In this document: in pieces, positions 9,081-17,034 of the stretch
How the letters are laid out: every line of letters starts with the position of its first letter
Numbering within the stretch: the first letter of the stretch is position 1
Assembly (NCBI GenBank): GCA_021740915.1
Contig: JAIOYW010000007.1
Location: 124,001 to 188,000, forward strand
Direction: 5' to 3'
Length of the DNA: 64,000 nucleotides
Source of the DNA: Ignavibacteriales bacterium
GTDB taxonomy: Bacteria > Bacteroidota > Ignavibacteria > Ignavibacteriales > Melioribacteraceae
Position numbers and translations under genes: made by a program
The notes under the pieces: generated by a model
The model's input: only the letters and a program-made list of their open reading frames with translations
What the model was told of the DNA's origin: nothing
The model's database searches: none

Positions 9081-9568
9081 TAACACAGGATATCCGATAA
9101 TAATTGCTTTTAATTTAAGTAGTTAGAAAGATGTTTGTTATAGTTAATTTTTTAACGTATTTATTACTAATTTGAACTATTTATACTTGAAGTATTTTTA
9201 TTTCTTTGTTTCACAAAAACTTATAAAAACCTGTCATTTTTCTTTTGCATAGAATTGCTTCATCATCTAATTTGGTATCGAGTTCAGCACAGAAATAAAT
9301 GTTAACAAAATGTTGATAACTTTTATTTGTGAAACGTTTCACATTAACATTTAGCTTATATAAAAATCCAAACGGGATATCAATTTTGGTGGAAAAATGT
9401 TAAAAATATTCGCAATATATTGTTATTCAATAAGTTATGAAGGTTATCTAATGTTAATAATTTGTTAATAAGTGTTGGTATTTTAAAGTCAATAACTTTT
9501 TTATTAAAACGTAAAAAAAATATTTAATCGTATAAAATGTTAACAACTTATTATTTCAGGTTTGTTTG
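9081..9568. other. candidate oriC and dnaA regulatory region (gene-free, AT-rich)
   Basis: No coding sequence in 488 bases. It holds same-strand 9-mers close to the reverse complement of the DnaA box (TGTGGATAA): TGTTAACAA at 9300, TGTTGATAA at 9311, TGTTAATAA at 9452 and 9463, TGTTAACAA at 9538, plus weaker TGTTAAAAA at 9398 and TGTTGGTAT at 9473. Two pairs start exactly 11 bases apart, about one helical turn. An A/T-only-rich stretch (about 9485-9540) next to dnaA could unwind. A CRP-like palindrome lies at 9328. Together this fits an origin or DnaA autoregulatory region. The lack of dnaN, recF or gyrB beside dnaA is common in this phylum but weakens the origin call. Confidence 0.55.
9328..9343. 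promoter_or_regulatory. perfect 16-bp palindrome TGTGA-N6-TCACA upstream of dnaA
   Basis: TGTGAAACGTTTCACA is a perfect palindrome that matches the CRP-family operator TGTGA-N6-TCACA exactly. Its AAACGTTT centre would also suit a LacI-family repressor. A half site GTTTCACA lies at 9208-9215. It sits 226 bases before the dnaA start codon and between the two pairs of DnaA-box-like repeats. No matching regulator gene is in the window. Confidence 0.5.
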
Positions 9569-10960
9569 ATGTCCGAAATTGCTCATACTTCTAATGCTCT
9601 GGTTGCCTGGAAAGAATGTCTCAATCAGATCAAAGACCATGTCCCTTTTCTTACATACCATACATGGTTTTTGCCAATTAAACCTATTCTTCTTGAAGAA
9701 AGTGTTTTAAAAATCAAAGTGCCAAATCGTTTCTTTATTGAATGGATTGATAGCCATTACAAGCCAATCCTCCAGAAAACTGTAAAGAAAGTTTTAGGTG
9801 ACTCTGGAAGACTTGATTATCAGGTTGATCAGGAACAGGAAAATATTTTTTCTCTTGATGAAGAAACTATCTTACCTAAATCTGCCCCGGTGATAGTGCC
9901 AAAAAAAGAGGAACCAGCCGAAAGGATTCCTTCCTCTTTAAATCCCAGATACACTTTTGATAATTTCATACAAGGCTCGGGAAATGAACTTGCACGTGCC
10001 GGTGCTATTGCAATTGCTGAAAAGCCCGGCGACACTTCATTTAATCCATTGTTTATCTATGGGGGTGTCGGACTTGGAAAAACTCATCTGATTCAGGCTA
10101 TCGGCAATAAAATAATTGCAAATAACCCCAGAGCCAAAGTAGTCTATTTGTCCTCCGATCTTTTTACTGTTGAATTCGTTGAAGCAATACAGTCTAACAA
10201 GGCCAATGAATTTTCCAATTATTATAAAAATGTGGACACCCTTATTCTTGATGATATTCAGTTCCTGGTTGGCAAAGAGAAAACTCAGGATTTGTTTTTC
10301 CATATTTTTAATACTCTGCATCAATCCGGAAAACAAATAATTCTTTCCAGTGATAAAGCACCGAAAGATTTAAAAGGACTAAACGAAAGACTCATTTCAA
10401 GATTCCAGTGGGGACTTACAGCCGATGTCCAGCCTCCCGACTTCGAAACACGAACTGCAATTGTTATGAATAAGGCTGAGAGTTTCGGTATGAGTCTGCC
10501 GAATAATATTCTCGAATATATAGCCCATAACGTTACATCGAATATCCGGGAACTTGAGGGATGCCTTATTAAACTTCTGGCAGCTTCTTCACTCAGTTCA
10601 AGAGAAATTGATTTCGAACTGGTAAAAAAAACTGTAAAAGAAATTTCAACCGGGAGACAGATAAATATCTCGATTGATTACATCACACATATCGTATGCG
10701 AATTTTTCGATGTGGAAGAAAACCGGGTCCGTGAGAAAAACAGAAAAAAAGAGGTTGTGACTGCCCGGCAGGTTGCTATGTACCTTTCAAAAAAAATGAC
10801 CAAGTCCTCACTAAAAACTATCGGTCTTCATTTCGGCGGAAGGGATCATGCCACAGTAATTCACGCTTTCAATACGATTGAACATCAGATAAATGATGAT
10901 CTCATTATGCGGGAAAAAATTGAGAATATCAGGAATAAAATTGAGTTAAGTGTAATCTAA
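9569..10960 (+). CDS. dnaA: chromosomal replication initiator protein DnaA
   Basis: 463 residues from the ATG at 9569; the in-frame TTG three bases earlier is a less likely start. Domain I (WKECLNQIKDHVPFLTYHTWFLPIKPI) binds DnaB or regulators; a linker spans about 85-120; the AAA+ domain III has Walker A GGVGLGKTHL and Walker B LILDDIQFL, with the arginine-finger region LNERLISRF; domain IV ends with the DnaA signature GGRDHATVIHAFNTI that reads DnaA boxes. It initiates replication by opening oriC and also represses its own promoter in many bacteria. It is followed by its own terminator, so it is monocistronic here rather than in a dnaA-dnaN operon. Confidence 0.98.
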   Translation: MSEIAHTSNALVAWKECLNQIKDHVPFLTYHTWFLPIKPILLEESVLKIKVPNRFFIEWIDSHYKPILQKTVKKVLGDSGRLDYQVDQEQENIFSLDEETILPKSAPVIVPKKEEPAERIPSSLNPRYTFDNFIQGSGNELARAGAIAIAEKPGDTSFNPLFIYGGVGLGKTHLIQAIGNKIIANNPRAKVVYLSSDLFTVEFVEAIQSNKANEFSNYYKNVDTLILDDIQFLVGKEKTQDLFFHIFNTLHQSGKQIILSSDKAPKDLKGLNERLISRFQWGLTADVQPPDFETRTAIVMNKAESFGMSLPNNILEYIAHNVTSNIRELEGCLIKLLAASSLSSREIDFELVKKTVKEISTGRQINISIDYITHIVCEFFDVEENRVREKNRKKEVVTARQVAMYLSKKMTKSSLKTIGLHFGGRDHATVIHAFNTIEHQINDDLIMREKIENIRNKIELSVI

Positions 10961-10991
10961 CCCGGTAATTAGAATTGATAAGAATATATAG

Positions 10992-11023
10992 AAGGCTGCT
11001 TTAACGCAGCCTTTTTATTTTTT
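10992..11023 (+). terminator. Rho-independent terminator after dnaA
   Basis: Arms AAGGCTGC and GCAGCCTT close a 6-base loop and run into TTTTTATTTTTT. It lies 31 bases after the dnaA stop codon and separates dnaA from the next gene. Confidence 0.9.
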
Positions 11024-11221
11024 GGCCGATCTGGAATAATATAATAATTTTGGATGTTTATATTCAGGTCAACGAAATGCCTGGAAACTCAATAAAGTTT
11101 TCATTATTCCGTCCGAAATCTCGCAAAACGATTTCCGGATTGAGAAATAATTTCACTCAATCATCAAGTAGCCGATATATTTTATATATTTCCGGTTATA
11201 AAATTTCAACAGGAGGAAAAT

Positions 11222-12733
11222 ATGTCTGAAAACTTGGATACTAAAGAAATTTTAAATATCACAGATAGCTACTCTTCAAAATTTGACTACAGCAAGAAAG
11301 AAACCGTCATTATTTTGGCTGCAGGTCATGGGAAAAGAATCAAATCCCACACTTCAAAGATGCTTCATGAAATCTGGGGTGTACCAACGGTTGAAAGAGT
11401 TTATGATGCCTGCAGAAAAGGACTTGGCGACATTAATATCATTGTAGTAGTCGGAATAAAAGCTAAATCCGTAACGGAAGTTATCGGAAGCAGGAAGAAC
11501 ACATTATTCGCTTACCAGGGCGAGCAGAAAGGAACAGGACACGCTCTTCAGATTGCAATGGAAAAAATTGATCCGGAAAAATATGATGGCACCATCTATG
11601 TACTTCCCGGAGATATGGGTCTTATTGACGATGCGACAATGAAACTTTTCAGGGATGAGTATTCCAAATCGGGCAATGACATGATGGTGCTCACGGGCAT
11701 TTATGAAGGAGATTCATCCGAAAATAGCTATGGTAGAATTGTCCGCGCCAAATCCGCTGACAAATCAGGAAATACTGCTTCTTCTCTTGAAGGACAGGTT
11801 ATCCAGATAATTGAACACAAAGATATATTAAAAATCGAAGACTCACATCCATATGTGTTGCCTTTCAAGGGGAAAGAATTTTCATATTCAAGGCATGAAC
11901 TCATTGAGAATTGTGAATTTAATTCAGGTGTTTATGCATTTGATTATAAAAAACTTGTGCCATTGGCAAAAAATATCGAAAGTAATAATGCGCAGAATGA
12001 GATATATATTACCGACCTGATAGAACTTTTTAACAAAGCAATGTTTAAAGTCGGGGCTGTCAGTCCAAAACAACAATATGTTTTAATGGGCTTCAATAAT
12101 AAATCTGTGCTTAAACAGATGGATCAGCTTGCCAGAAAAATTGCTTATGAGAAGATCAAAGACATTGTGGAAATTGCTGATTCGGACGACTTTTTTATTG
12201 ATGATTTAGTGATTGAAGACATACTGAAGCTGGATCGGGAAGGAAAACCTCTTGATATAAAAATCGGGAAAGGTGTTTACCTTGGAAGGGGCGTGAAGCT
12301 GAATTATAAATCAGAACTCGGTAAAAATGTTTACGTGAGTGGAAATATAGTCATCGGTGAGAATGTATGCATATCTGAGAATGTCCACCTGAGCTGTTTC
12401 AAAGAGCAGGAACTCCGCCTTGGAAATAATGTGAAAATTCTTTCAGGAAATATTATTAAGGGAAATATTGTAATTGGCGAAAATACCGTGATTGAATCCA
12501 GTGTGAATATGACAGGCAGCGATGAATTTCCGCTAAGGATTGGCAAAAATGTCGATGTTAAGGGGACAAGCTACATTTTCGGCTCAATTATTGACGATGA
12601 CATCTCGATAGAACACAGTATAATTGTGAGGAAAAGGGTAGAGAGGCTTGTTAAGAAAAACGGGACAATTCAGAAAATAAAATACTTTCTCCCAATGCCT
12701 GAAGGACTTGATGCGATTGAAAGCATCTCCTGA
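11222..12733 (+). CDS. GlmU-like nucleotidyltransferase with left-handed beta-helix
   Basis: 503 residues. After a 20-residue extension comes VIILAAGHGKRIKSHTSKMLHEIWGVPTVERV (about 29-60), the NTP-binding loop of the GlmU uridylyltransferase domain, then YQGEQKGTGHALQIA and LPGDMGLID (Mg-binding Asp). Residues about 340-470 are hexapeptide repeats (GENVCISENVHLSC, GNIVIGENTVIESSV) forming a left-handed beta-helix. The acetyltransferase signature residues of true GlmU were not seen, so it may make a nucleotide-sugar without the GlcN-1-P acetylation step, or use another sugar phosphate. AGGAGG precedes the start. It is cytoplasmic, monocistronic and bounded by terminators. Its GT-A nucleotidyltransferase domain is secure; the substrate is not. 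Confidence 0.75.
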   Translation: MSENLDTKEILNITDSYSSKFDYSKKETVIILAAGHGKRIKSHTSKMLHEIWGVPTVERVYDACRKGLGDINIIVVVGIKAKSVTEVIGSRKNTLFAYQGEQKGTGHALQIAMEKIDPEKYDGTIYVLPGDMGLIDDATMKLFRDEYSKSGNDMMVLTGIYEGDSSENSYGRIVRAKSADKSGNTASSLEGQVIQIIEHKDILKIEDSHPYVLPFKGKEFSYSRHELIENCEFNSGVYAFDYKKLVPLAKNIESNNAQNEIYITDLIELFNKAMFKVGAVSPKQQYVLMGFNNKSVLKQMDQLARKIAYEKIKDIVEIADSDDFFIDDLVIEDILKLDREGKPLDIKIGKGVYLGRGVKLNYKSELGKNVYVSGNIVIGENVCISENVHLSCFKEQELRLGNNVKILSGNIIKGNIVIGENTVIESSVNMTGSDEFPLRIGKNVDVKGTSYIFGSIIDDDISIEHSIIVRKRVERLVKKNGTIQKIKYFLPMPEGLDAIESIS

Positions 12734-12764
12734 AGAAATTCCGGAAAAACACTCTTGCTATAAT

Positions 12765-12793
12765 AAAAAAGCCCCGCTAAACGGGGCTTTTAC
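12765..12793. terminator. bidirectional terminator between glmU-like gene and rpsT
   Basis: AAAAAAGCCCCG, a 5-base loop and CGGGGCTTTT form a GC-rich stem with A-run and T-run flanks, placed between two convergent genes. Confidence 0.92.
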
Positions 12794-12830
12794 TTATTAT
12801 TCAATTTTATAGGGAGCAGAATTATTTTGC

Positions 12831-13085
12831 TTAAGCCAGATTATTTACATAACGAACCAGAGCAGATTTTTTCCTTGCCGCATTATTTTTATGCAGACGT
12901 CCTTTATTCACATTCTTATCTATGTAAGAAACAGCCTCTTTCAGATCAACCTCAGCTTCGTTCTTAACTTTTGCCGACAAAACCTTTTTAGTAAGTGTCT
13001 TAATTTTAGAAAAAGCAGCTTTGTTTCTTTCGTTTCTTTGTGCACTTATTTTGATTCTTTTCTTAGCTGACTTATGATGAGCCAT
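12831..13085 (-). CDS. rpsT: 30S ribosomal protein S20
   Basis: 84 residues, the normal size. The sequence is very basic and starts MAHHKSAKKRIKISAQRNERNKA, with the conserved C-terminal KGRLHKNNAARKKSALVRYVN. S20 binds 16S rRNA in the body of the small subunit. It is a single-gene unit with a terminator downstream and a strong sigma70-like promoter at 13118-13146. AGGT lies before the start ATG. Confidence 0.97.
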   Translation of the reverse strand: MAHHKSAKKRIKISAQRNERNKAAFSKIKTLTKKVLSAKVKNEAEVDLKEAVSYIDKNVNKGRLHKNNAARKKSALVRYVNNLA

Positions 13086-13117
13086 TAATTTACCTAAAAA
13101 TTTTTACAGAGTGTGGA

Positions 13118-13146
13118 AATATAAAGTATCCGCTTCACAAAGTCAA
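13118..13146 (-). promoter_or_regulatory. sigma70-like promoter of rpsT
   Basis: On the minus strand, TTGACT is separated by exactly 17 bases from TATATT (followed by TC). It ends 33 bases before the rpsT start codon. The same -35/-10 pair and spacing recur before rpsU at 38388-38416. Confidence 0.7.
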
Positions 13147-13215
13147 TTTTTAAAGTTAAATTTGTAGTCCCGGTTATTAATATCAAAAACTTTAATTAAT
13201 CAGAAAAATAAATTC

Positions 13216-13854
13216 ATGTTAAAAATAAATGAAATATACCTATCAATACAGGGAGAAAGTTCCTGGGCCGGGCTTCCCTGCGTTTTTATAAGATTAACTT
13301 ACTGTAACCTTCGCTGCACATACTGTGATACTGAGTATGCATTCTACGAAGGATATGATTCGCAGATTGATGAAATAATCGAAACAGTCAAAAAATATAG
13401 ATGTCCCCTTGTTGAAGTGACAGGAGGCGAACCCCTCGTGCAGAAAGAATCATTAAAACTTATGGAACAATTATGTGATGAGGGATTTGAGGTTTTGCTT
13501 GAGACAGGTGGAAGTCTTCCAATTGATGAAGTGGATGAACGGGTAAACATTATTTTGGATATGAAATGTCCGACAAGCGGAATGATTAAAAAGAACCTGT
13601 ATCAAAACCTTGATTTATTGAAAAAAACTGATGAGGTGAAATTTGTCATTGGAAGCAGAGAGGATTATGATTGGGCAAAAAACTTAATAAATGAATTTAA
13701 TCTGACACAGAAATGTTCAATACTTTTTTCGGTTGTTTTTGGCAAATTAAAACCAATTGAACTGACTGAATGGATAATTAGTGACAATTTAAGAGTGAGG
13801 TTTCAGCTTCAGATGCATAAATATATCTGGGACCCAGCCAAGAAAGGTGTATGA
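13216..13854 (+). CDS. queE: 7-carboxy-7-deazaguanine synthase (radical SAM)
   Basis: 212 residues. The radical SAM cluster is C30-x3-C34-x2-C37 (YCNLRCTYCD), with the family N-terminus INEIYLSIQGES and the SAM-binding GGEP motif (VEVTGGEPLV, about 75). It converts 6-carboxy-tetrahydropterin to 7-carboxy-7-deazaguanine in the pathway to preQ0 and queuosine. It overlaps queD by 4 bases (ATGA), so the two are translationally coupled. queC and queF are not in the window. Divergent from rpsT across 130 bases. Confidence 0.93.
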   Translation: MLKINEIYLSIQGESSWAGLPCVFIRLTYCNLRCTYCDTEYAFYEGYDSQIDEIIETVKKYRCPLVEVTGGEPLVQKESLKLMEQLCDEGFEVLLETGGSLPIDEVDERVNIILDMKCPTSGMIKKNLYQNLDLLKKTDEVKFVIGSREDYDWAKNLINEFNLTQKCSILFSVVFGKLKPIELTEWIISDNLRVRFQLQMHKYIWDPAKKGV

Positions 13855-14273
13855 TGAAAATCGCAAAAGAATTCAGATGGGAAATGGGACACAGGCTCTC
13901 ATTTCATGATGGAAAATGTATTAATCTTCATGGTCATTCATATAAGGCATTGATCGAAATCGAAGGGGATAAAGACAATAACGGAATGGTTCTCGATTAT
14001 TACGAATTGAAAAAATGGGTGAAGCCGGTAATTGAAGAATTGGATCATGCCTTTATGGTTTATGAACAGGATCAGCAATTGGTAAGAATACTCAAAGAGA
14101 TAAATTCTAAACATGTTATTGTAGATTTTGAATCAACCGCTGAAAATATTTCAGAGTATCTCTTGAACAGGATTCTTCAGAATAAGGCTGAGTATAACAT
14201 ACGGAAAGTTAAGGTCCGTGTTTACGAGACAGAAAACACTTATGCTGAGACCGAATATGTGCGTTTTTCCTAA
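13851..14273 (+). CDS. queD: 6-carboxy-tetrahydropterin synthase (QueD/PTPS family)
   Basis: 140 residues. Zinc ligands H14, H27 and H29 (GHRLSFHDGKCINLHGHSY) and catalytic Cys23 are present, as is LDHAFM around 64-69 and the C-terminal VRVYETENTYAEY-type substrate region. It turns dihydroneopterin triphosphate into 6-carboxy-tetrahydropterin, the substrate of the QueE enzyme encoded just upstream; the order QueD then QueE in the pathway explains the coupled pair. The start is the first ATG of ATGATG, overlapping the queE stop. Its stop codon overlaps the convergent sirtuin gene by 4 bases. Confidence 0.93.
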   Translation: MMKIAKEFRWEMGHRLSFHDGKCINLHGHSYKALIEIEGDKDNNGMVLDYYELKKWVKPVIEELDHAFMVYEQDQQLVRILKEINSKHVIVDFESTAENISEYLLNRILQNKAEYNIRKVKVRVYETENTYAETEYVRFS

Positions 14274-15022
14274 TTCCTTCTTTCATCCATGATGGCTTTA
14301 AGTAAATCAGGCAGTATTTCTCCGGATTTCCCAAAATACGACTGATCTACCTGGTCAGATATTTCGGTGCTGGCAATATTGATCTCAACAAGAAAGGCTC
14401 CTGAGGATTTCGCTGTTATTGGAATATACGCGGCTGGATAGACAACTGAAGATGTCCCGACAATAAAGCAAATGTCACATAAATCCGCTGCATTCTCAGA
14501 AATTCTGAAAACATCCTGAGGAAGCATCTCACCAAACCATACCACATCCGGTCTAATAAGCCCGCCGCATTCAGAACATTTGGGAACACTATCAATAAAA
14601 GCTAATGAGGGGTCATCATATCTTTTCTTGCATTGGATACAGTAATTTTTCTCAATATTTCCATGCAATTCATACACTACTTTTGAGCCGGCTCTCCGGT
14701 GCAGATTATCTACATTCTGGGTGACTACAGTCACTTCATTAAAAACTTTCTCAAACTCACGGATGGCGATATGTCCTGCATTCGGTTGGGATTCATGAAT
14801 AATACTGCGCCGGTGCTGATACCAGTTCCAGACCATATCGGGGTTTTTGAGGAAAGCGTTAAAATTAGCGAGCTCTTCGGGTTTGAGTTTATTCCATATC
14901 CCATCCTTACCGCGGAAGGTAGGGATACCACTTTCAGCTGAAATTCCGGCTCCGGTAAAAAAAAGTATTTTTGAAGCGTTTTTTACTTTTTCCCGGAACC
15001 GGTCTGTCAGAGAAATATCCAT
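14270..15022 (-). CDS. cobB: NAD-dependent protein deacylase, sirtuin (CobB type)
   Basis: 250 residues. NAD-binding GAGISAESGIPTFRG (24-38), QNVDNLH (102-108), catalytic His120 in ELHGN, and zinc ligands C128-x2-C131 and C149-x2-C152 are all intact; FGEMLP and GTSSVVYPAA follow as in CobB. It removes acyl groups from lysines using NAD, often on acyl-CoA synthetases. It starts 2 bases after the stop of the upstream TPR gene with AAGGA in that gene's end, so the two form an operon. The symbol follows the family; deacetylase versus desuccinylase preference is not clear from reading. Confidence 0.92.
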   Translation of the reverse strand: MDISLTDRFREKVKNASKILFFTGAGISAESGIPTFRGKDGIWNKLKPEELANFNAFLKNPDMVWNWYQHRRSIIHESQPNAGHIAIREFEKVFNEVTVVTQNVDNLHRRAGSKVVYELHGNIEKNYCIQCKKRYDDPSLAFIDSVPKCSECGGLIRPDVVWFGEMLPQDVFRISENAADLCDICFIVGTSSVVYPAAYIPITAKSSGAFLVEINIASTEISDQVDQSYFGKSGEILPDLLKAIMDERRN

Positions 15023-15024
15023 TA

Positions 15025-15798
15025 CTATTTATCCTTGATTTCCTTTAGCATTTTCATTGCTTCTTCAATTCTTTGATGATCATCCTCATCAAGTACCGGA
15101 CATTCGAGGGCTTTTTCAAGTTTTTTTCTTGCATCTTTATATTCATCTTCACGAATTAAAGCATGTGCATGATCGACATAGATCATCATAAGTTTTGGGT
15201 GGAGAGATTCTGCCTTTTTAAAATTATCGAGAGCAATATCAATATCCGCCCAGCCAAGTCCTAACACAGAACGGGCGGGTTTCCATTTTTCACTTATCTT
15301 GGCATGTGTACGGGCATAAACATAATGAGCGATACCCTGCATTTCGTTACCGCCATTATTCAGGCTTATGGCTTTTTCGCAATCAGCTTTTACTTGATTT
15401 ACTACATCTGCAACTGAAAACACTCCTTTAAAAAGGGCAATTTTTCCGTTCGCAATTGCTCTCCGAAGATACGGCACAGATTTATCAGGAGCTAATTTTA
15501 CTGATTCATTAGCATAATCAAGTGCTTTTTTATATACACCTTCCTGTTTTTCCTTCTCGGCAGATGTCGCTTCAGGCATATGTTCAGCTATATCGACATA
15601 AGCTCTGCTGATCCTCCATTTAACTTCCCAGTTGTCGGGGAATGATTTATCGGCTTTCTGATAAGCTGCGAGAGCTGCTGAATTATTGAATTCTTTTACA
15701 GCACGATCCCCTTCGGCAATCAGACCTGCAAGATCCTGAGCTAAGCTGGAAACTACAGCAAATACAAAAACTGTGAATAGCAGATAGAATTTTCTCAT
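15025..15798 (-). CDS. exported TPR-repeat protein
   Basis: 257 residues with signal peptide MRKFYLLFTVFVFAVVSSLAQ. Helical repeats run through the mature part: VKEFNNSAALAAYQKADKSFPDNWEVKWRISRAY, YKKALDYANESVKLAPDKSVPYLRRAIA, LDNFKKAESLHPKLMMIYVDHAHALI. The overall outline (AHYVYARTHAKISEKWKPARSVLG) recalls the RMDN-like TPR family. Probably a periplasmic or outer-membrane-associated scaffold. It is the first gene of a two-gene operon with the cytoplasmic sirtuin; a functional link between the two is not evident. Confidence 0.7.
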   Translation of the reverse strand: MRKFYLLFTVFVFAVVSSLAQDLAGLIAEGDRAVKEFNNSAALAAYQKADKSFPDNWEVKWRISRAYVDIAEHMPEATSAEKEKQEGVYKKALDYANESVKLAPDKSVPYLRRAIANGKIALFKGVFSVADVVNQVKADCEKAISLNNGGNEMQGIAHYVYARTHAKISEKWKPARSVLGLGWADIDIALDNFKKAESLHPKLMMIYVDHAHALIREDEYKDARKKLEKALECPVLDEDDHQRIEEAMKMLKEIKDK

Positions 15799-15920
15799 TG
15801 TAAACCCGGTTGTTATTAATTCCGAAATGCATACTTTTTTGATTCCGCGGTTCCAAAAAAGCGAAATCAGGGATTCAATATAATTAAAAACAATGTTTAT
15901 AAGTATATTATTTTTATCGT

Positions 15921-16493
15921 TTACTCATCCAATATCATCGGTTCTATGATTTTTACAACATCAGTTGATGGCAGCTGGACTGAGACACTCCTGTTAAGCA
16001 TCTCAACATTAATAGCGATCATTTTGCCTGAAGATTTGGTATCGTAAACAACGGCTTCCACTCCTTCAAAAGCACCGGAAATAACCTTGACCCTTGAACC
16101 AACAATTATTTCCTCACTAACATGCACACCTTTCCCCCTGCTTAGCAGTCGATGGAGATCCATAAGCTGCTTCTGCGGGATTGTTGCAGGTCGCCCCGCA
16201 TGCATTACTGACCATGAAACTCCATCGGCTGTAAGTGCTTCGGTTCTTTCTTTTGGTGTTGCCTTAATGAAAATATAGCCCCTGAATGCCGGCTCCGTGA
16301 TTTTTTTCTTCCTGTCACTCCAGACTTTAATCTTATCTATTGTTGGCAGGTAGCACATTATTTCCAAAACATGCAAATTAAATGCAGCCTTAAATTCATG
16401 TTTAGGCTTTGTATAAAGCACATACCATTTTCTATCAGCGTCATCAAGAAAAATATTTTCCGATAATGGCTGAGTATCATATTTTGTTGCCAT
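15921..16493 (-). CDS. NusG-family transcription antiterminator (UpxY/RfaH-like paralogue)
   Basis: 190 residues. The NGN domain begins KWYVLYTKPKHEFKAAFNL and includes the conserved FRGYIFIKA; a KOW domain follows (GSRVKVISGAFEGVEAVVYD, about 125-150). The main NusG is normally beside rplK, so this stand-alone copy is a specialised paralogue of the UpxY, LoaP or RfaH kind, which promotes elongation through long capsule or exopolysaccharide operons. No such operon is adjacent, so the target is unknown. AGGAAA precedes the start, and TATATTTG at 16520-16527 on the minus strand may be its -10 element. Confidence 0.8.
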   Translation of the reverse strand: MATKYDTQPLSENIFLDDADRKWYVLYTKPKHEFKAAFNLHVLEIMCYLPTIDKIKVWSDRKKKITEPAFRGYIFIKATPKERTEALTADGVSWSVMHAGRPATIPQKQLMDLHRLLSRGKGVHVSEEIIVGSRVKVISGAFEGVEAVVYDTKSSGKMIAINVEMLNRSVSVQLPSTDVVKIIEPMILDE

Positions 16494-16571
16494 TTTCCTG
16501 AACTTTTATTTCATCAGGACAAATATATGGATAACAAAATAAAACTCAGAAAAAGAAGATTGAAGCAGGGA

Positions 16572-16603
16572 TAAAGAAAAGGGAAGCCCGCAGCTTCCCT
16601 TCA
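16572..16603 (-). terminator. terminator of the ECF sigma/TonB operon
   Basis: On the minus strand AAGGGAAGC, a 5-base loop, GCTTCCCTT and TTCTTT. It follows the TonB-domain gene by 13 bases and separates it from the NusG paralogue. Confidence 0.85.
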
Positions 16604-16614
16604 ATTTTGTGGGA

Positions 16615-17025
16615 TTACTTTTCCGAATCTTTTTTCTCTTTAGCGAGCTTAAACATAATTGGAACACTTATTTCAACTTTCACTTTTTTTCCTCTCTGCT
16701 CACCCGGGGTGAATTTGGTTTTTTTGACAGCTTCGATGGCAGCCTGATCTAATAGTTCATGAGCTCCTTTAATAATAGCAATGGAGTCCACTTCCCCCTT
16801 TTCATTGATTTTCACTCTCAGAAAAACCTTGCCTTCGATCCCCTTTTCTTTCGCTTCAGCAGGATAAATAACATTTGAAGCTAATGCCTGCATTCCACCA
16901 ATAATTTCCGGCATTTTTTCGACGGCAACGAAATACACCGGCTCACCATCTTTCTTTTTTGTTTTTTCATCCTGTGCGGCGAGGCAAATTGTCAATACCA
17001 GGATTAAATAAATTACTCTTTTCAT
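16615..17025 (-). CDS. exported TonB C-terminal domain protein
   Basis: 136 residues: signal peptide MKRVIYLILVLTICLAAQ, a short charged linker, then a TonB C-terminal domain (IIGGMQALASNVIYPAEAKEKGIEGKVFLRVKINEKGEVD, ending KKTKFTPGEQRGKKVKVEISVPIMFKL). There is no proline-rich spacer or inner-membrane anchor, so it cannot act as a classical TonB energiser; such detached domains are common in Bacteroidota with unclear role. Its GAGGTGAT ribosome binding site overlaps the end of the anti-sigma gene, and it is third in the sigma/anti-sigma operon, suggesting an envelope function under that sigma factor. Confidence 0.8.
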   Translation of the reverse strand: MKRVIYLILVLTICLAAQDEKTKKKDGEPVYFVAVEKMPEIIGGMQALASNVIYPAEAKEKGIEGKVFLRVKINEKGEVDSIAIIKGAHELLDQAAIEAVKKTKFTPGEQRGKKVKVEISVPIMFKLAKEKKDSEK

Positions 17026-17034
17026 TTTATCACC

